The notes under the pieces were generated by a model that ran no database searches, was not told the origin of the DNA, and was given only the letters and a program-made list of their open reading frames with translations. 64,000 nucleotides of DNA from Stygiolobus sp037389425 (GTDB lineage Archaea > Thermoproteota > Thermoprotei_A > Sulfolobales > Sulfolobaceae): the NCBI RefSeq assembly GCF_037389425.1, contig NZ_JBBHKR010000047.1:1-64000 (forward strand). Reading direction: 5' to 3'. A program made the translations under genes and the position numbers. Positions 56,431 to 64,000 of the stretch are shown here, one piece after another (position 1 is the first letter of the stretch; each line of letters begins with the position of its first letter).

Positions 56431-58035
56431 ATGTCAGTATTGTTTAAGGAAGGAACTCAAAGAGAGAGTGGTGTAGAAACAATAAAGTCGAACATTTTAG
56501 CAGTTAGGACATTAGCAGAGATGTTAAAGACTAGCTTGGGACCGAGGGGTATGGACAAGATGCTAATAAGTGGGACTTCTGACGTCACCGTAACTAACGA
56601 TGGAGTTACGATAGTAAAGGAAATGGATGTTCAACACCCAGCAGCTAAGATAATAGTAGAGGCTGCTAAAGCACAAGATACACAAGTTGGTGACGGTACT
56701 ACATCAGCCGTAGTACTAAGCGGTTTCTTAGCTGAACAAGCTGAAAAATTACTAGATCAGAAGATCCACCCGGTCACAATTATTGACGGATACAAAAAAG
56801 CCCTTGAATTCTCACTTGAACTCGGAAAGAGGTTCGCCCTCAAGGTCGATCCAAATGACAGAAAGATCTTATCTCAAATAGCATATACTGCACTTAGTAG
56901 TAAGTTCTTTTCCTCCTCTACTACTTTAAACAAGATCATAGACATCTCAATCGATGCTGTACTGAGCGTGGCCGAGAAAGTAGGAGACCAATACGTAATT
57001 GATATGTCAAACATTAAATTCGTGAAAAAGAGAGGAGAAAGTGCTGATGAAACAGAACTCGTAAAAGGATTCGTCTTAGATAAAGAAGTAGCTCATGAAG
57101 GGATGCCGAGAAGAGTTGAAAAGGCTAAAATTGCCGTAATAGATTTCGGCTTAGAAGTAGAAAAGCCAGAGATTTCAGCTAAAATGAGCTTTACCGATCC
57201 TGAACAGATAAGGGAAGCTTTAGAAGAGCAGACAAAGTATGTTAAATCACTTGTGGATACATTAGAAAAGCTCGGAGCCAAAGTAATCATCGGACAAAAA
57301 GGTATGGATGATATTGCATTATACTTCTTAGCAAAGAAGGGAATAATCGCAGTAAAGAACGTAAGTAGAAGTGATTTAGAGAAAGTAGCTAAGGCAGTTG
57401 GGGCTAAAATAATATCGTCCATTAAAGATGCTTCGTCTGACGACTTAGGCTATGCTGAAATTGTAGAAGAAAGAAAAATTGGGAACTCGAAGGCAATATT
57501 TATTGAAGGGGCTAAAGACGCTAAAGCTGTTACAGTTTTAGTGAGAGGCTCCAGCGAGATAGTGATGGACGAAATCGAGAGAAGCTTCCAAGACTCAATA
57601 AATGCAGTTAAGAACGTTCTCAACTACCCGTACATAGTAGGCGGTGGAGGAGCTTACGAAGTAGAGCTTGCTATGAGACTAAGGGAGGAAGCTAAAAAAG
57701 TAGGAGGAAAAGAACAGCTAGCAATTGAGGCCTTTGCAGATGCATTAGAAGAAATAGCTACAACTTTAGCTGGAACCGCTGGGATGGACGAAATTGAAAC
57801 TATAGTTCAGCTCAGGAACTTACATGCAAAGGGTTATAAATTCGCGGGAGTAAATGTAGAGAGCGGAAAGATAGAAGAAGATATGATGAAAATAAATGTC
57901 ATTGACCCGTTAGTAGTAAAGGAAAGTATCCTAAAAAGCTCGGTAGAAGCTGTAACAGCATTATTGAAAATTGATGACTTCATAGCAGCAGCCCCCATGA
58001 AACAAAATCCACAACAGCAACAGCCTTATGGTTAA
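56431..58035 (+). CDS. Thermosome (group II chaperonin) subunit
   Basis: 534 residues from ATG 56431 (MSVLFKEGTQRESG). Chaperonin signatures: TSLGPRGMDKMLI, VTNDGVTIVKEMDVQHPAAKI, GDGTTSAVVLSG (ATP phosphate binding), GGGGAYEVELA, and an apical domain with FVLDKEVAHEGMPRR. The C-terminal tail is Gln-rich, ending QQQQPYG, instead of a Gly-Met tail. Sulfolobales have alpha, beta and gamma subunits; the tail makes me lean to gamma, weakly. Folds proteins in the cytosol under heat stress. T6 run follows. Confidence 0.93.
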   Translation: MSVLFKEGTQRESGVETIKSNILAVRTLAEMLKTSLGPRGMDKMLISGTSDVTVTNDGVTIVKEMDVQHPAAKIIVEAAKAQDTQVGDGTTSAVVLSGFLAEQAEKLLDQKIHPVTIIDGYKKALEFSLELGKRFALKVDPNDRKILSQIAYTALSSKFFSSSTTLNKIIDISIDAVLSVAEKVGDQYVIDMSNIKFVKKRGESADETELVKGFVLDKEVAHEGMPRRVEKAKIAVIDFGLEVEKPEISAKMSFTDPEQIREALEEQTKYVKSLVDTLEKLGAKVIIGQKGMDDIALYFLAKKGIIAVKNVSRSDLEKVAKAVGAKIISSIKDASSDDLGYAEIVEERKIGNSKAIFIEGAKDAKAVTVLVRGSSEIVMDEIERSFQDSINAVKNVLNYPYIVGGGGAYEVELAMRLREEAKKVGGKEQLAIEAFADALEEIATTLAGTAGMDEIETIVQLRNLHAKGYKFAGVNVESGKIEEDMMKINVIDPLVVKESILKSSVEAVTALLKIDDFIAAAPMKQNPQQQQPYG

Positions 58036-58049
58036 ATAATTAAGTCGTG

Positions 58050-58060
58050 AAAGAGTTTTT
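58050..58060 (+). terminator. T-rich probable terminator after thermosome
   Basis: AGTTTTTTATCC about 15 bases beyond the stop; no hairpin. Confidence 0.35.
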
Positions 58061-58078
58061 TATCCATAATATTGTATT

Positions 58079-58552
58079 ATGCCGTTGATGAATAAACTGA
58101 CTCTCTTAGGAGTTATTCTAATTATCATCGGTGTAATACTATTTGTACTAGATTCGACCGTAGCACCAACCTTAATAAAGCCCTCAGTTAGTGGGAGCAC
58201 TGTTATCCCTTCTAAAGGAGAATTTAGACTTCCATTAGCTGGAAGTTCTATTACTACTGTCCTATACAATTCTTCTGGAACGCTACAACTAGAGAATCTA
58301 CCCAATACTTCCGTTAAAGAGAATTTGTCTCAGGGACATCTAGTAACAGTTGAAAACTTGAACTCAACTCCTAGCTACATCGTATTTTACAATCCGAATT
58401 CCTATAACGTGACCCTAACTTACAAGGAGTCAACTGTAAACATAGGACAAGCCGCGACTATAGGAATTCTATTTATAGTGTCAATTGCTTTGTTTATAGT
58501 AGGAGTAGTAATAGCAATATATGGGTTTATAAGAGGTAGAAGGAGAGCATAA
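58079..58552 (+). CDS. Membrane protein with two end helices and an outer domain
   Basis: 157 residues. Helix near the N-terminus (LLGVILIIIGVILFVLDSTV), then about 90 residues with several N-x-S/T sites, likely outside, then a C-terminal helix (AATIGILFIVSIALFIVGVVIAIYGF) and a basic RGRRRA end. Both termini would be inside. No family recognised. Confidence 0.7.
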   Translation: MPLMNKLTLLGVILIIIGVILFVLDSTVAPTLIKPSVSGSTVIPSKGEFRLPLAGSSITTVLYNSSGTLQLENLPNTSVKENLSQGHLVTVENLNSTPSYIVFYNPNSYNVTLTYKESTVNIGQAATIGILFIVSIALFIVGVVIAIYGFIRGRRRA

Positions 58553-58590
58553 TAAATAATAATATTTGATTTACTTAATACTGTTCTCTT

Positions 58591-59412
58591 ATGAGGTATA
58601 ACAAACCCGTTTTAGCTGTGCATGGTGGTGCTGGAGATTGGAACAAAAGGGATAGTGATAAGGCATTAAGCGAGATCAAGAAAGCATTAGAGAGGGGGTT
58701 CGAACAGTTTAAGGCAGGATCTTCAATTGAGGCTGTGGTCGAGGCTATAGCCTACATGGAAGATTGCGGAATTTTCGATGCCGGGGTAGGAAGTGTGAAG
58801 AACCTAAAAGGGGAAGTAGAAATGGACGCAGGGATAATGCATGGTAACACTATGTCTGTAGGTGCAGTAGCCTCTACGAGGGCCAAAAACCCCATTAAAG
58901 AAGCGTTAAAAGTAATGAAACTTACTAAACACGTACTACTGGTAGGTGAGAGAGGAGACTTAACACTAAAAGAACTAATAGGTTCCAGCACCATATCTGG
59001 CGATACAGTGGGGGCGGTAGCATTGGACAAAGCCGGGAATTTGGTAGCAGGGACCAGCACTGGAGGAATTTCCGGTAAACTGCCTGGGAGGGTAGGGGAT
59101 TCTCCAATACCTGGTGCAGGTTATTACGCTACTGAAAAAGTCGCCGTCTCCTCTACTGGTACAGGAGAGATAATTCTGAAAATTTTACCCGCAAAAGAAG
59201 TAGATATCCTCGTTTCAATGGGATTTATGCTTGAAGATGCTATAAGGAGTGTCGTTAATAAAATAACTGACAGATTTGGAACGGATAACATAGGGCTGAT
59301 AGGTGTTGACTACAGAGGTTTCGTATCAGCTCATTATAACACAAAAGGTATGGCTAGGGGTGTAAAAGACCAACAAACCCTTCGTGCTTTCATATTTGAA
59401 GGGGAACTCTAA
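58591..59412 (+). CDS. Plant-type L-asparaginase/isoaspartyl peptidase
   Basis: 273 residues, Ntn-hydrolase fold. Start PVLAVHGGAGDW; GVGSVKNLKGEVEMDAGIMHG; nucleophile Thr in GDTVGAVALDKAGNLVAGTSTGG, where self-cleavage would split the chain into alpha and beta parts; GRVGDSPIPGAG follows. It removes beta-aspartyl damage from peptides or hydrolyses asparagine, useful at high temperature. Confidence 0.9.
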   Translation: MRYNKPVLAVHGGAGDWNKRDSDKALSEIKKALERGFEQFKAGSSIEAVVEAIAYMEDCGIFDAGVGSVKNLKGEVEMDAGIMHGNTMSVGAVASTRAKNPIKEALKVMKLTKHVLLVGERGDLTLKELIGSSTISGDTVGAVALDKAGNLVAGTSTGGISGKLPGRVGDSPIPGAGYYATEKVAVSSTGTGEIILKILPAKEVDILVSMGFMLEDAIRSVVNKITDRFGTDNIGLIGVDYRGFVSAHYNTKGMARGVKDQQTLRAFIFEGEL

Positions 59413-59861
59413 TGAATCTCTCTATTTAGCTGAGATATGGTGTCAATGTTTCTAGGCTGGTATTAAGTTGACCTGAATAATTGAAGACACGAAATCCAAG
59501 TCAAGTAATGTATAATTAACTTAACATTAGAGCCTTTTTTCTTATTATTACTTTGTAGACAATTCTTTCCGGTAATATCAGATTAAGAAATACTTAAAAT
59601 CGACAATAACAAATGCTGAAATACTCTCAGGTGTAACAAACACGCGTCAATTCACTTTCTACTGTTGTAAACTGACAGATCCCTTAAGATCCATGATTAG
59701 ACCTCTTTATCTCTTTGAAAGGATCATGTTTACAGAGAATGTTTTAATGTGAGCAATTTAAACTAAAATATAACTAAAATATAAAGGTCATATACTCTCT
59801 TTTCCTTCGTTAAGCAATATATATCAAATAGCATTATATAATCAAATTATAACAATTATTC
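59413..59861 (+). other. 449-base gap without a gene
   Basis: AT-rich with stops in all frames. Two imperfect copies of AACTAAAATATA lie at about 59760-59785 before the MFS gene, with TATA-like sequence near 59835. No tRNA or convincing C/D box was found. Confidence 0.4.
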
Positions 59862-60977
59862 ATGGCTCTAAAGAACAAGGGAGAAGTACTGAAGATCTCT
59901 TTCTCAGCATTCTTTGCAGACTTAGGATATCAAGCAGCAGTTGGAGCCTTACCTATATTACTTGTAGTATACTTCCACGCACCAGTAGTCATTTATGGCA
60001 TTGTAGAGGCGTTAAACTACGGTGGAGGAAGTCTAATTTCTCTATTGGGGGGATACATGGCGGACAAAATAGGAAGTAAAGTCATAGCAGTTACTGGTAA
60101 TGCATTGATCATAATATTATCATTTACCGGATTAGCCCAGAATTACGTTGAAGCTGCCCTATTATTTGTAGCCGGATGGTGGTCGCGGAACTTCAGGACC
60201 CCAGCAAGGAGGGCAATGTTAGCTGAAGTGACTTCTGAAGAAGAGAGAAAGGAAGCCTACGGCATTTTACATTCTTTAGACATAGGAGGGGCAATGCTGG
60301 CTGTAACGTATTTGACACTATCGCTCTATTTCAACATATGGATAGGTTATGTGTTGTTATTTAATGCAGTTCCTCTCACAATTTCTACGTTGCTATTGTT
60401 GATAGTGAAGGCTGGAAGGAAAGGTACAGCAAGAAGACCCAGAAAAACAGCACTATTTCTAGTTATTTCTACTATGTTTTTTGGCTTTAGCCAATATAGT
60501 TTTGGTTTCCCGATACTCACAGCATACGATTTCTCACATAAAACCTATTTGGCTACTGTAACGTACGGAGTTTTCTTAGGTTTCTCTTCTCTTTTCGGAT
60601 ATATCTTCGGCAAGATAAGACTGGAGAGTTATAAAGGACTTGCTTTCTTAGGTTATTTACTGGCAAGTATTGCTACTCTGGGTTTTGCCCTTCTATCATC
60701 AGGAGGTCTAATCTTCATATACTTGTTATCGTCAATAATGGGGATCGCTGTAGCATCAACCGAGACTTTCGAACCTACAATTATGTCGAAACTAAGCCCA
60801 GAAGGTTTAGGCTCGGGAATGGGTGCTCTATCCTTCGGAAGAAGTATAGGACTCCTTATTGGAAATTCGTTAATGGGCTTCTTGTACCAAATAAGTTATG
60901 TATACGCCTACTTATTTGCGTCAACAATGTCGTTCATTGCGTTCTTAATAGTCGTTTCTAAAATTAGGGAGGGTTAA
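59862..60977 (+). CDS. MFS transporter
   Basis: 371 residues, ~11-12 helices. Loop motif GGYMADKIGSKVIAVTGN after helix 2 and WWSRNFRTPARRAMLAEVTSEEERKEAYGILHSLDIGG in helix 4-5. The last pattern resembles drug- or sugar-efflux MFS proteins. Substrate unknown. ATG start; strong T8 terminator after the stop. Confidence 0.83.
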   Translation: MALKNKGEVLKISFSAFFADLGYQAAVGALPILLVVYFHAPVVIYGIVEALNYGGGSLISLLGGYMADKIGSKVIAVTGNALIIILSFTGLAQNYVEAALLFVAGWWSRNFRTPARRAMLAEVTSEEERKEAYGILHSLDIGGAMLAVTYLTLSLYFNIWIGYVLLFNAVPLTISTLLLLIVKAGRKGTARRPRKTALFLVISTMFFGFSQYSFGFPILTAYDFSHKTYLATVTYGVFLGFSSLFGYIFGKIRLESYKGLAFLGYLLASIATLGFALLSSGGLIFIYLLSSIMGIAVASTETFEPTIMSKLSPEGLGSGMGALSFGRSIGLLIGNSLMGFLYQISYVYAYLFASTMSFIAFLIVVSKIREG

Positions 60978-60985
60978 ACAATCAG

Positions 60986-61000
60986 AGATTTTTTTTGTTT
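60986..61000 (+). terminator. T8 terminator after the MFS gene
   Basis: Eight consecutive T beginning at 60989, 12 bases past the stop codon. Confidence 0.45.
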
Positions 61001-61090
61001 CGTATTCTAATAATTAAAGGATTTCAGTTCTTTTTCCATAAAAATAGAATTCCACAATGTTTTAATTATCCGTAAAATATAATTATAAAT

Positions 61091-61564
61091 ATGACAGAGG
61101 AGTATTCAAGAGATCTTGAAAGAGCAGAAGAGTACGAGCAAATTACAGCTAGAGCAACAGCTCTAGGAAAAAACAAGATGGAATTAAGTACCGGACTTAT
61201 TATAGCTGCCAGATATGCAGACAAACTTAGGAGAGTTGCTCTAGTAGCTTTCAGTAAAATGGTTCCAAAGGAAGTAATTATTAGAGACATTGCAGAGTTA
61301 AATAAACAGCTCTACGACAAGATCGTTAATGAAATGAAGCTTGACAAGCTTAGTGTGATTAAGATTATAGTAGATGCAGAATATGACGAGCAAAATAAGA
61401 AGTTAGTATTCTCTAATCTGAGAATTTTAAGGTACTATAATGAAGAAGAAATCAAAAAGATGTGTAAGAGTTATGAAGATAAGATAAAAGCACTAGAGGA
61501 AGATATTCAGAACTATAAGAAAAAAGTAGTTCAGATAGAACAACTCCTGAAGTCAATGGAGTAA
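61091..61564 (+). CDS. Conserved archaeal protein, probably DUF2258
   Basis: 157 residues. The core KMELSTGLIIAARYADKLRRVALVAFSKMVPKEVIIRDIAELNKQLY looks like DUF2258, recalled from memory. The last ~40 residues form a coiled coil (KSYEDKIKALEEDIQNYKKKVVQIEQLLKSM). Cytoplasmic, function unknown. TATA-like AAAATATAATTATAAAT lies right before the ATG. Confidence 0.7.
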   Translation: MTEEYSRDLERAEEYEQITARATALGKNKMELSTGLIIAARYADKLRRVALVAFSKMVPKEVIIRDIAELNKQLYDKIVNEMKLDKLSVIKIIVDAEYDEQNKKLVFSNLRILRYYNEEEIKKMCKSYEDKIKALEEDIQNYKKKVVQIEQLLKSME

Positions 61565-61570
61565 GATAGT

Positions 61571-61837
61571 TTACTGTTTCTTTTCTTCACTCTTGCTCTT
61601 CTCCTCTTGTTTTTTGTTAATACTTTCAACATATTTTACTAATGCATCTACGTTCTCCTTGTGGACACTTTTTCTCCTCTTGTCAATTCTTATACTTAAT
61701 TTCTTAGCTTGTAGTAAAGTGAGCTTTGCTTCCTTTATTTCGCCTAAGCTAAACCCCCTTCCTTCTTTAGTTTCCTTTCTCTCGTACTTATACTCGAAAT
61801 GGTAGTTAGGCCTCTTAACGATAGGCCTAAGCTCCAT
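61571..61837 (-). CDS. rpl13e: Ribosomal protein eL13 (L13e)
   Basis: 88 residues, the short crenarchaeal form. RPNYHFEYKYERKETKEGRGFSLGEIKEAKLTLLQAKKLSIRIDKRRKSVHKENVDAL holds the eL13 pattern RxGRGFSLxElKxA...ARxLgIxvDkRRks. The tail is Lys/Glu-rich. A large-subunit protein present only in some archaea and in eukaryotes; supports the Crenarchaeota assignment. Convergent with the gene ending at 61564, 6 bases apart. Confidence 0.88.
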   Translation of the reverse strand: MELRPIVKRPNYHFEYKYERKETKEGRGFSLGEIKEAKLTLLQAKKLSIRIDKRRKSVHKENVDALVKYVESINKKQEEKSKSEEKKQ

Positions 61838-62182
61838 ACTAAGATAAATTATATACGTCTCACTTTAAAATTAACGTCGAAGTGAGTTTTAAATAAAGAA
61901 CCTACTTAGAAATAAACATCATACTTTTCTACAGTGTCTAACTAAGCGAGGGAAAAAGCAATCTGTGAATAAGACATTGGTTAATCTAAGAGATAAGGTA
62001 TAAATTATCACATCCATAGAAGATGCATACATAATAATTTAAACTATCTGATGTTTTATTGGTGAATATTTTATAAATAACAATGAGATGCTCGTCATAG
62101 GAAAGTCGTGTTATAATCCGCTTACGCTTTACTATCGATAAGGTTTTTAAACTCATAAGAGAATGTTAAAGTTCGAAGAAGT
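61838..62182. other. 345-base gap between eL13 and SPFH genes
   Basis: AT-rich. It should hold the minus-strand promoter of eL13 and, at 62144-62152, a TTTTTAAAC box for the SPFH gene (ATG 62183). No RNA gene or other coding sequence is visible. Confidence 0.4.
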
Positions 62183-63151
62183 ATGTCAATTTCAATAAGA
62201 GGCCAAGTAATTTCTACTGAATTAGACAACGGAACTTCGGCAATGGGTCAAGATGTAATAATTTTCAGATATCCTAAAGAAAATATTACCTCAAAATCTT
62301 TAATAATAGTGCAACCGACAGAGAGATGTGTAGTGGTGATCCAAGGTCAAATAGCTGCTGAACTACCACCTGGAAGTCATAACATACAGTCGCCAGCAAA
62401 TCCGCTCTCAGCTTTTCTTTCTAAGTTCAGATATAACCAACTACCTTATGACACCGTAGTATATTTCATTTCGACCACAAGACATGAAGTTAGGCTAGCC
62501 GGTGTTAGTCAAACAGACGACCTTGTACCACTGGAATACGAAGTAGCTGTATATTTCAGAGTCCAGAACCCCTCATTGCTAATAACTAACGTTCAGTTCG
62601 GGGCTCAGTTTTTCAGAGACGCTGATCTAGCAACTTATATATCACCCATAGTAGACCAAGAGGTAAGTCAAGTGTTAAATCACGTGAAGCTAATCGAAGT
62701 ATTTAAGAAGTTCGGCGATATAACTACTGCCGTAACAGCCGGTCTCAAAACGTTCTTATCTGAGATAGGAGTCGAGTTAATATCAGTAAGAATGATAAAG
62801 CTAATTCCCCAAGATCCAGAGCTCAGAAGGATCTTACAATTAAGAGATCTAGGTATTGAAATATACGACGCAGTAAGGTTAGGATTAGCGAGGCTTCTTG
62901 CCGAGAAAAGCGACCCAGCAAGCGTAAACATGGCTTTGGGCATACCTTATTTCCCAGATTTATCAACAATAGTAGTCAGCGGTGCACCGTACACTACAAC
63001 CGGAGTAATGCTAGGGACTCAAGGAGGAAATACGCCAGGAGGGCAATCCTCTGGAGGAGGGACTACTCCGAATCCCTCGCTGTTCCAAGCGGCGATAAAA
63101 CAAGTCTTCGGAGACGTAAAAACTAGTGGGACTAAAGATGATGAACAGTAG
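62183..63151 (+). CDS. SPFH/band-7-type protein lacking a membrane helix
   Basis: 322 residues. Residues ~40-215 have the SPFH layout: SLIIVQPTERCVVVIQGQIAAELPPGSHNI, YEVAVYFRVQNPSLLITNV, DLATYISPIVDQEVSQVLN, FLSEIGVELISVRMIKLIP. No hydrophobic anchor at the start, like the cytosolic YdjI/virion-core group. A Gly/Thr-rich linker (~280-300) leads to a short C-terminal helix. Overlaps a small membrane protein gene that could tether it. Confidence 0.75.
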   Translation: MSISIRGQVISTELDNGTSAMGQDVIIFRYPKENITSKSLIIVQPTERCVVVIQGQIAAELPPGSHNIQSPANPLSAFLSKFRYNQLPYDTVVYFISTTRHEVRLAGVSQTDDLVPLEYEVAVYFRVQNPSLLITNVQFGAQFFRDADLATYISPIVDQEVSQVLNHVKLIEVFKKFGDITTAVTAGLKTFLSEIGVELISVRMIKLIPQDPELRRILQLRDLGIEIYDAVRLGLARLLAEKSDPASVNMALGIPYFPDLSTIVVSGAPYTTTGVMLGTQGGNTPGGQSSGGGTTPNPSLFQAAIKQVFGDVKTSGTKDDEQ

Positions 63152-63548
63152 GGATCTAAGCTGGAACATAGCTGCAGGTGTAGGTTTTTCTTTCGTATTA
63201 ACCGTAATCATGGCTATTACTGCCTTAGCCGTTAAATTTTTCTACCCCCCGTCGATGATCTCGATCTCACCTATAATATCTCTTTTTATTACACCGACTC
63301 TTGGAATAATACAGTTAATAGTATTGGCTCTTAGCATAGCCTTTGTAACACCTATCAGGTCGAACTTAATTGTAAAAGAGCTCGGAGGAACTAGAAAATT
63401 AGGGTTCTACACAGGGGCAGGTTATTTAATATTTTCTATTCTCCCCTACGCCTTTCACGTACCCTATATTCAGACGTATGTGGGATTAATAATTGCATTT
63501 AACATAATTAACGGGGCTATCGGAGGCTTTGCCTCGTCGGTAAGTTAA
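63138..63548 (+). CDS. Four-helix membrane protein coupled to the SPFH gene
   Basis: 136 residues from ATG 63138, which overlaps the SPFH stop by 14 bases; ATG 63141 and GTG 63126 are alternatives. About four hydrophobic helices (VGFSFVLTVIMAITALAVKFF, IISLFITPTLGIIQLIVLALSIAFV, GAGYLIFSILPYAFHV, VGLIIAFNIINGAIGGF). No family recognised. Translational coupling suggests it binds the SPFH protein. Confidence 0.75.
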   Translation: MMNSRDLSWNIAAGVGFSFVLTVIMAITALAVKFFYPPSMISISPIISLFITPTLGIIQLIVLALSIAFVTPIRSNLIVKELGGTRKLGFYTGAGYLIFSILPYAFHVPYIQTYVGLIIAFNIINGAIGGFASSVS

Positions 63549-63574
63549 AAGCCTTTTTTACAATATATCTTCTC

Positions 63575-64000
63575 ATGGAGATAAGGAAAGGCGACTCTAG
63601 GGCAGTCATTCTCGAGAAAGGTGCTTATTTGTTCAGCTTAACTTTGAAAGGTAAGGAAGTTTTACTTCAAGGAAAGGAGAGACAAACAAGAGGGGGAATG
63701 GCGTTATTAATACCGTTCGCTAACAGGATAAAGGGCGGAAAGTACACGTGGAATGGAAAAGAATACTCATTACCAGTCAACGCTGAAGGAAATGCAATAC
63801 ACGGGCTAGTTATGGACAAAATATGGAAAATAGTAAAATCAAACGATACCTCTGTGTCGCTGTCATTAAGCCTTGATTCTGAAGGCTATCCCACTTCGTT
63901 AGAGGTTAACACTCTCTACGACATAGACTTTGGCAGTATCCTTGTCAGACTTCAAATAAATAACATTGGTAACTCTGACGCACCACTCACAGTAGGTTTT
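63575..64000 (+). CDS. Aldose 1-epimerase family protein (partial at right edge)
   Basis: 142 codons from ATG 63575, open to the window end. MEIRKGDSRAVILEKGAYLFSL starts the beta-sandwich; LIPFANRIKGGKYTWNGKEYSLPVN carries the NRI motif and GNAIHGLV the HG motif of galactose mutarotases. It should interconvert sugar anomers; the catalytic His and Glu further on lie outside. A TTTTTTACAATATA box lies in the 26-base gap after the membrane protein gene. Confidence 0.87.
   Translation, partial: MEIRKGDSRAVILEKGAYLFSLTLKGKEVLLQGKERQTRGGMALLIPFANRIKGGKYTWNGKEYSLPVNAEGNAIHGLVMDKIWKIVKSNDTSVSLSLSLDSEGYPTSLEVNTLYDIDFGSILVRLQINNIGNSDAPLTVGF

Noticed and set aside
59413..59861. C/D box guide RNA in the long gap
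   Set aside because: No convincing pairing of RTGATGA and CTGA boxes at the right spacing.

Overview
The window looks like chromosomal DNA of a thermoacidophilic crenarchaeon of the order Sulfolobales. This rests on gene content, not on a search: a crenarchaeal eL13 ribosomal protein, a thermosome subunit, a FHA/von Willebrand A (vWA) signalling locus resembling the archaellum regulatory network (Arn), an anaerobic-type cobalamin cluster, AT-rich intergenic DNA with TATA boxes about 26 bases before leaderless starts, and a sulfur-reductase-like molybdoenzyme operon. No rRNA, tRNA or CRISPR array was found.

Layout. 1-2.9 kb: the tail of an unrecognised gene, then a PadR regulator with a palindromic operator, an ABC exporter and a small hypothetical gene. 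2.9-3.5 kb: a gene-free island holding a GC-rich predicted RNA fold and a 310 bp element that has the ends of an IS605-type transposon but no tnpB body. 3.5-7.8 kb (minus): enoyl-CoA hydratase with a molybdenum hydroxylase whose FAD and 2Fe-2S subunits are fused. 8-13.9 kb: a small membrane peptide and a MacB-like ABC system with a large surface protein and two permeases that share a 160 bp identical tract. 14-16 kb: a creatininase-family amidohydrolase and an MFS transporter. 15.9-26.4 kb: the Sre-like molybdoenzyme locus (catalytic, Fe-S, chaperone, SreD-like, a HAD protein lacking its nucleophile; TPR protein and NrfD/SreC-type anchor upstream), followed by a cysteine-rich HTH regulator.

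27.5-36.6 kb is accessory: an SMP-30 lactonase, an MFS transporter, a zinc-ribbon Ser/Thr kinase, TrmO, a lone TnpB element inserted in an already nonsense-mutated SDR gene, and DUF1059 genes, one of them a tandem pair split by a one-base shift at an A6 run. 36.6-43.1 kb is the cobalamin corrin-ring cluster with a CbiX-CbiC fusion and a palindrome beside the TATA box of its long operon. 43.2-50.9 kb: amino-acid permease, an orphan CARF-HEPN (Csx1-like) protein with a substituted catalytic arginine, TauE exporter, aconitase, FAU-1 and an AbrB-type protein. 50.9-53.9 kb: vWA, FHA and a divergent second vWA gene. 54-64 kb is mostly housekeeping: DsbA-like protein, CBS protein, thermosome, isoaspartyl peptidase, MFS transporter, eL13, a SPFH protein with a membrane partner, and the start of an aldose 1-epimerase.

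In function, the Mo reductase with its NrfD anchor fits electron transfer to a sulfur compound outside the cell. The cobalamin operon makes the corrin ring only up to the steps encoded here, with no CbiJ or CbiA seen. The FHA/vWA pair and the zinc-ribbon kinase suggest a phosphorylation network that is genetically split in this window.
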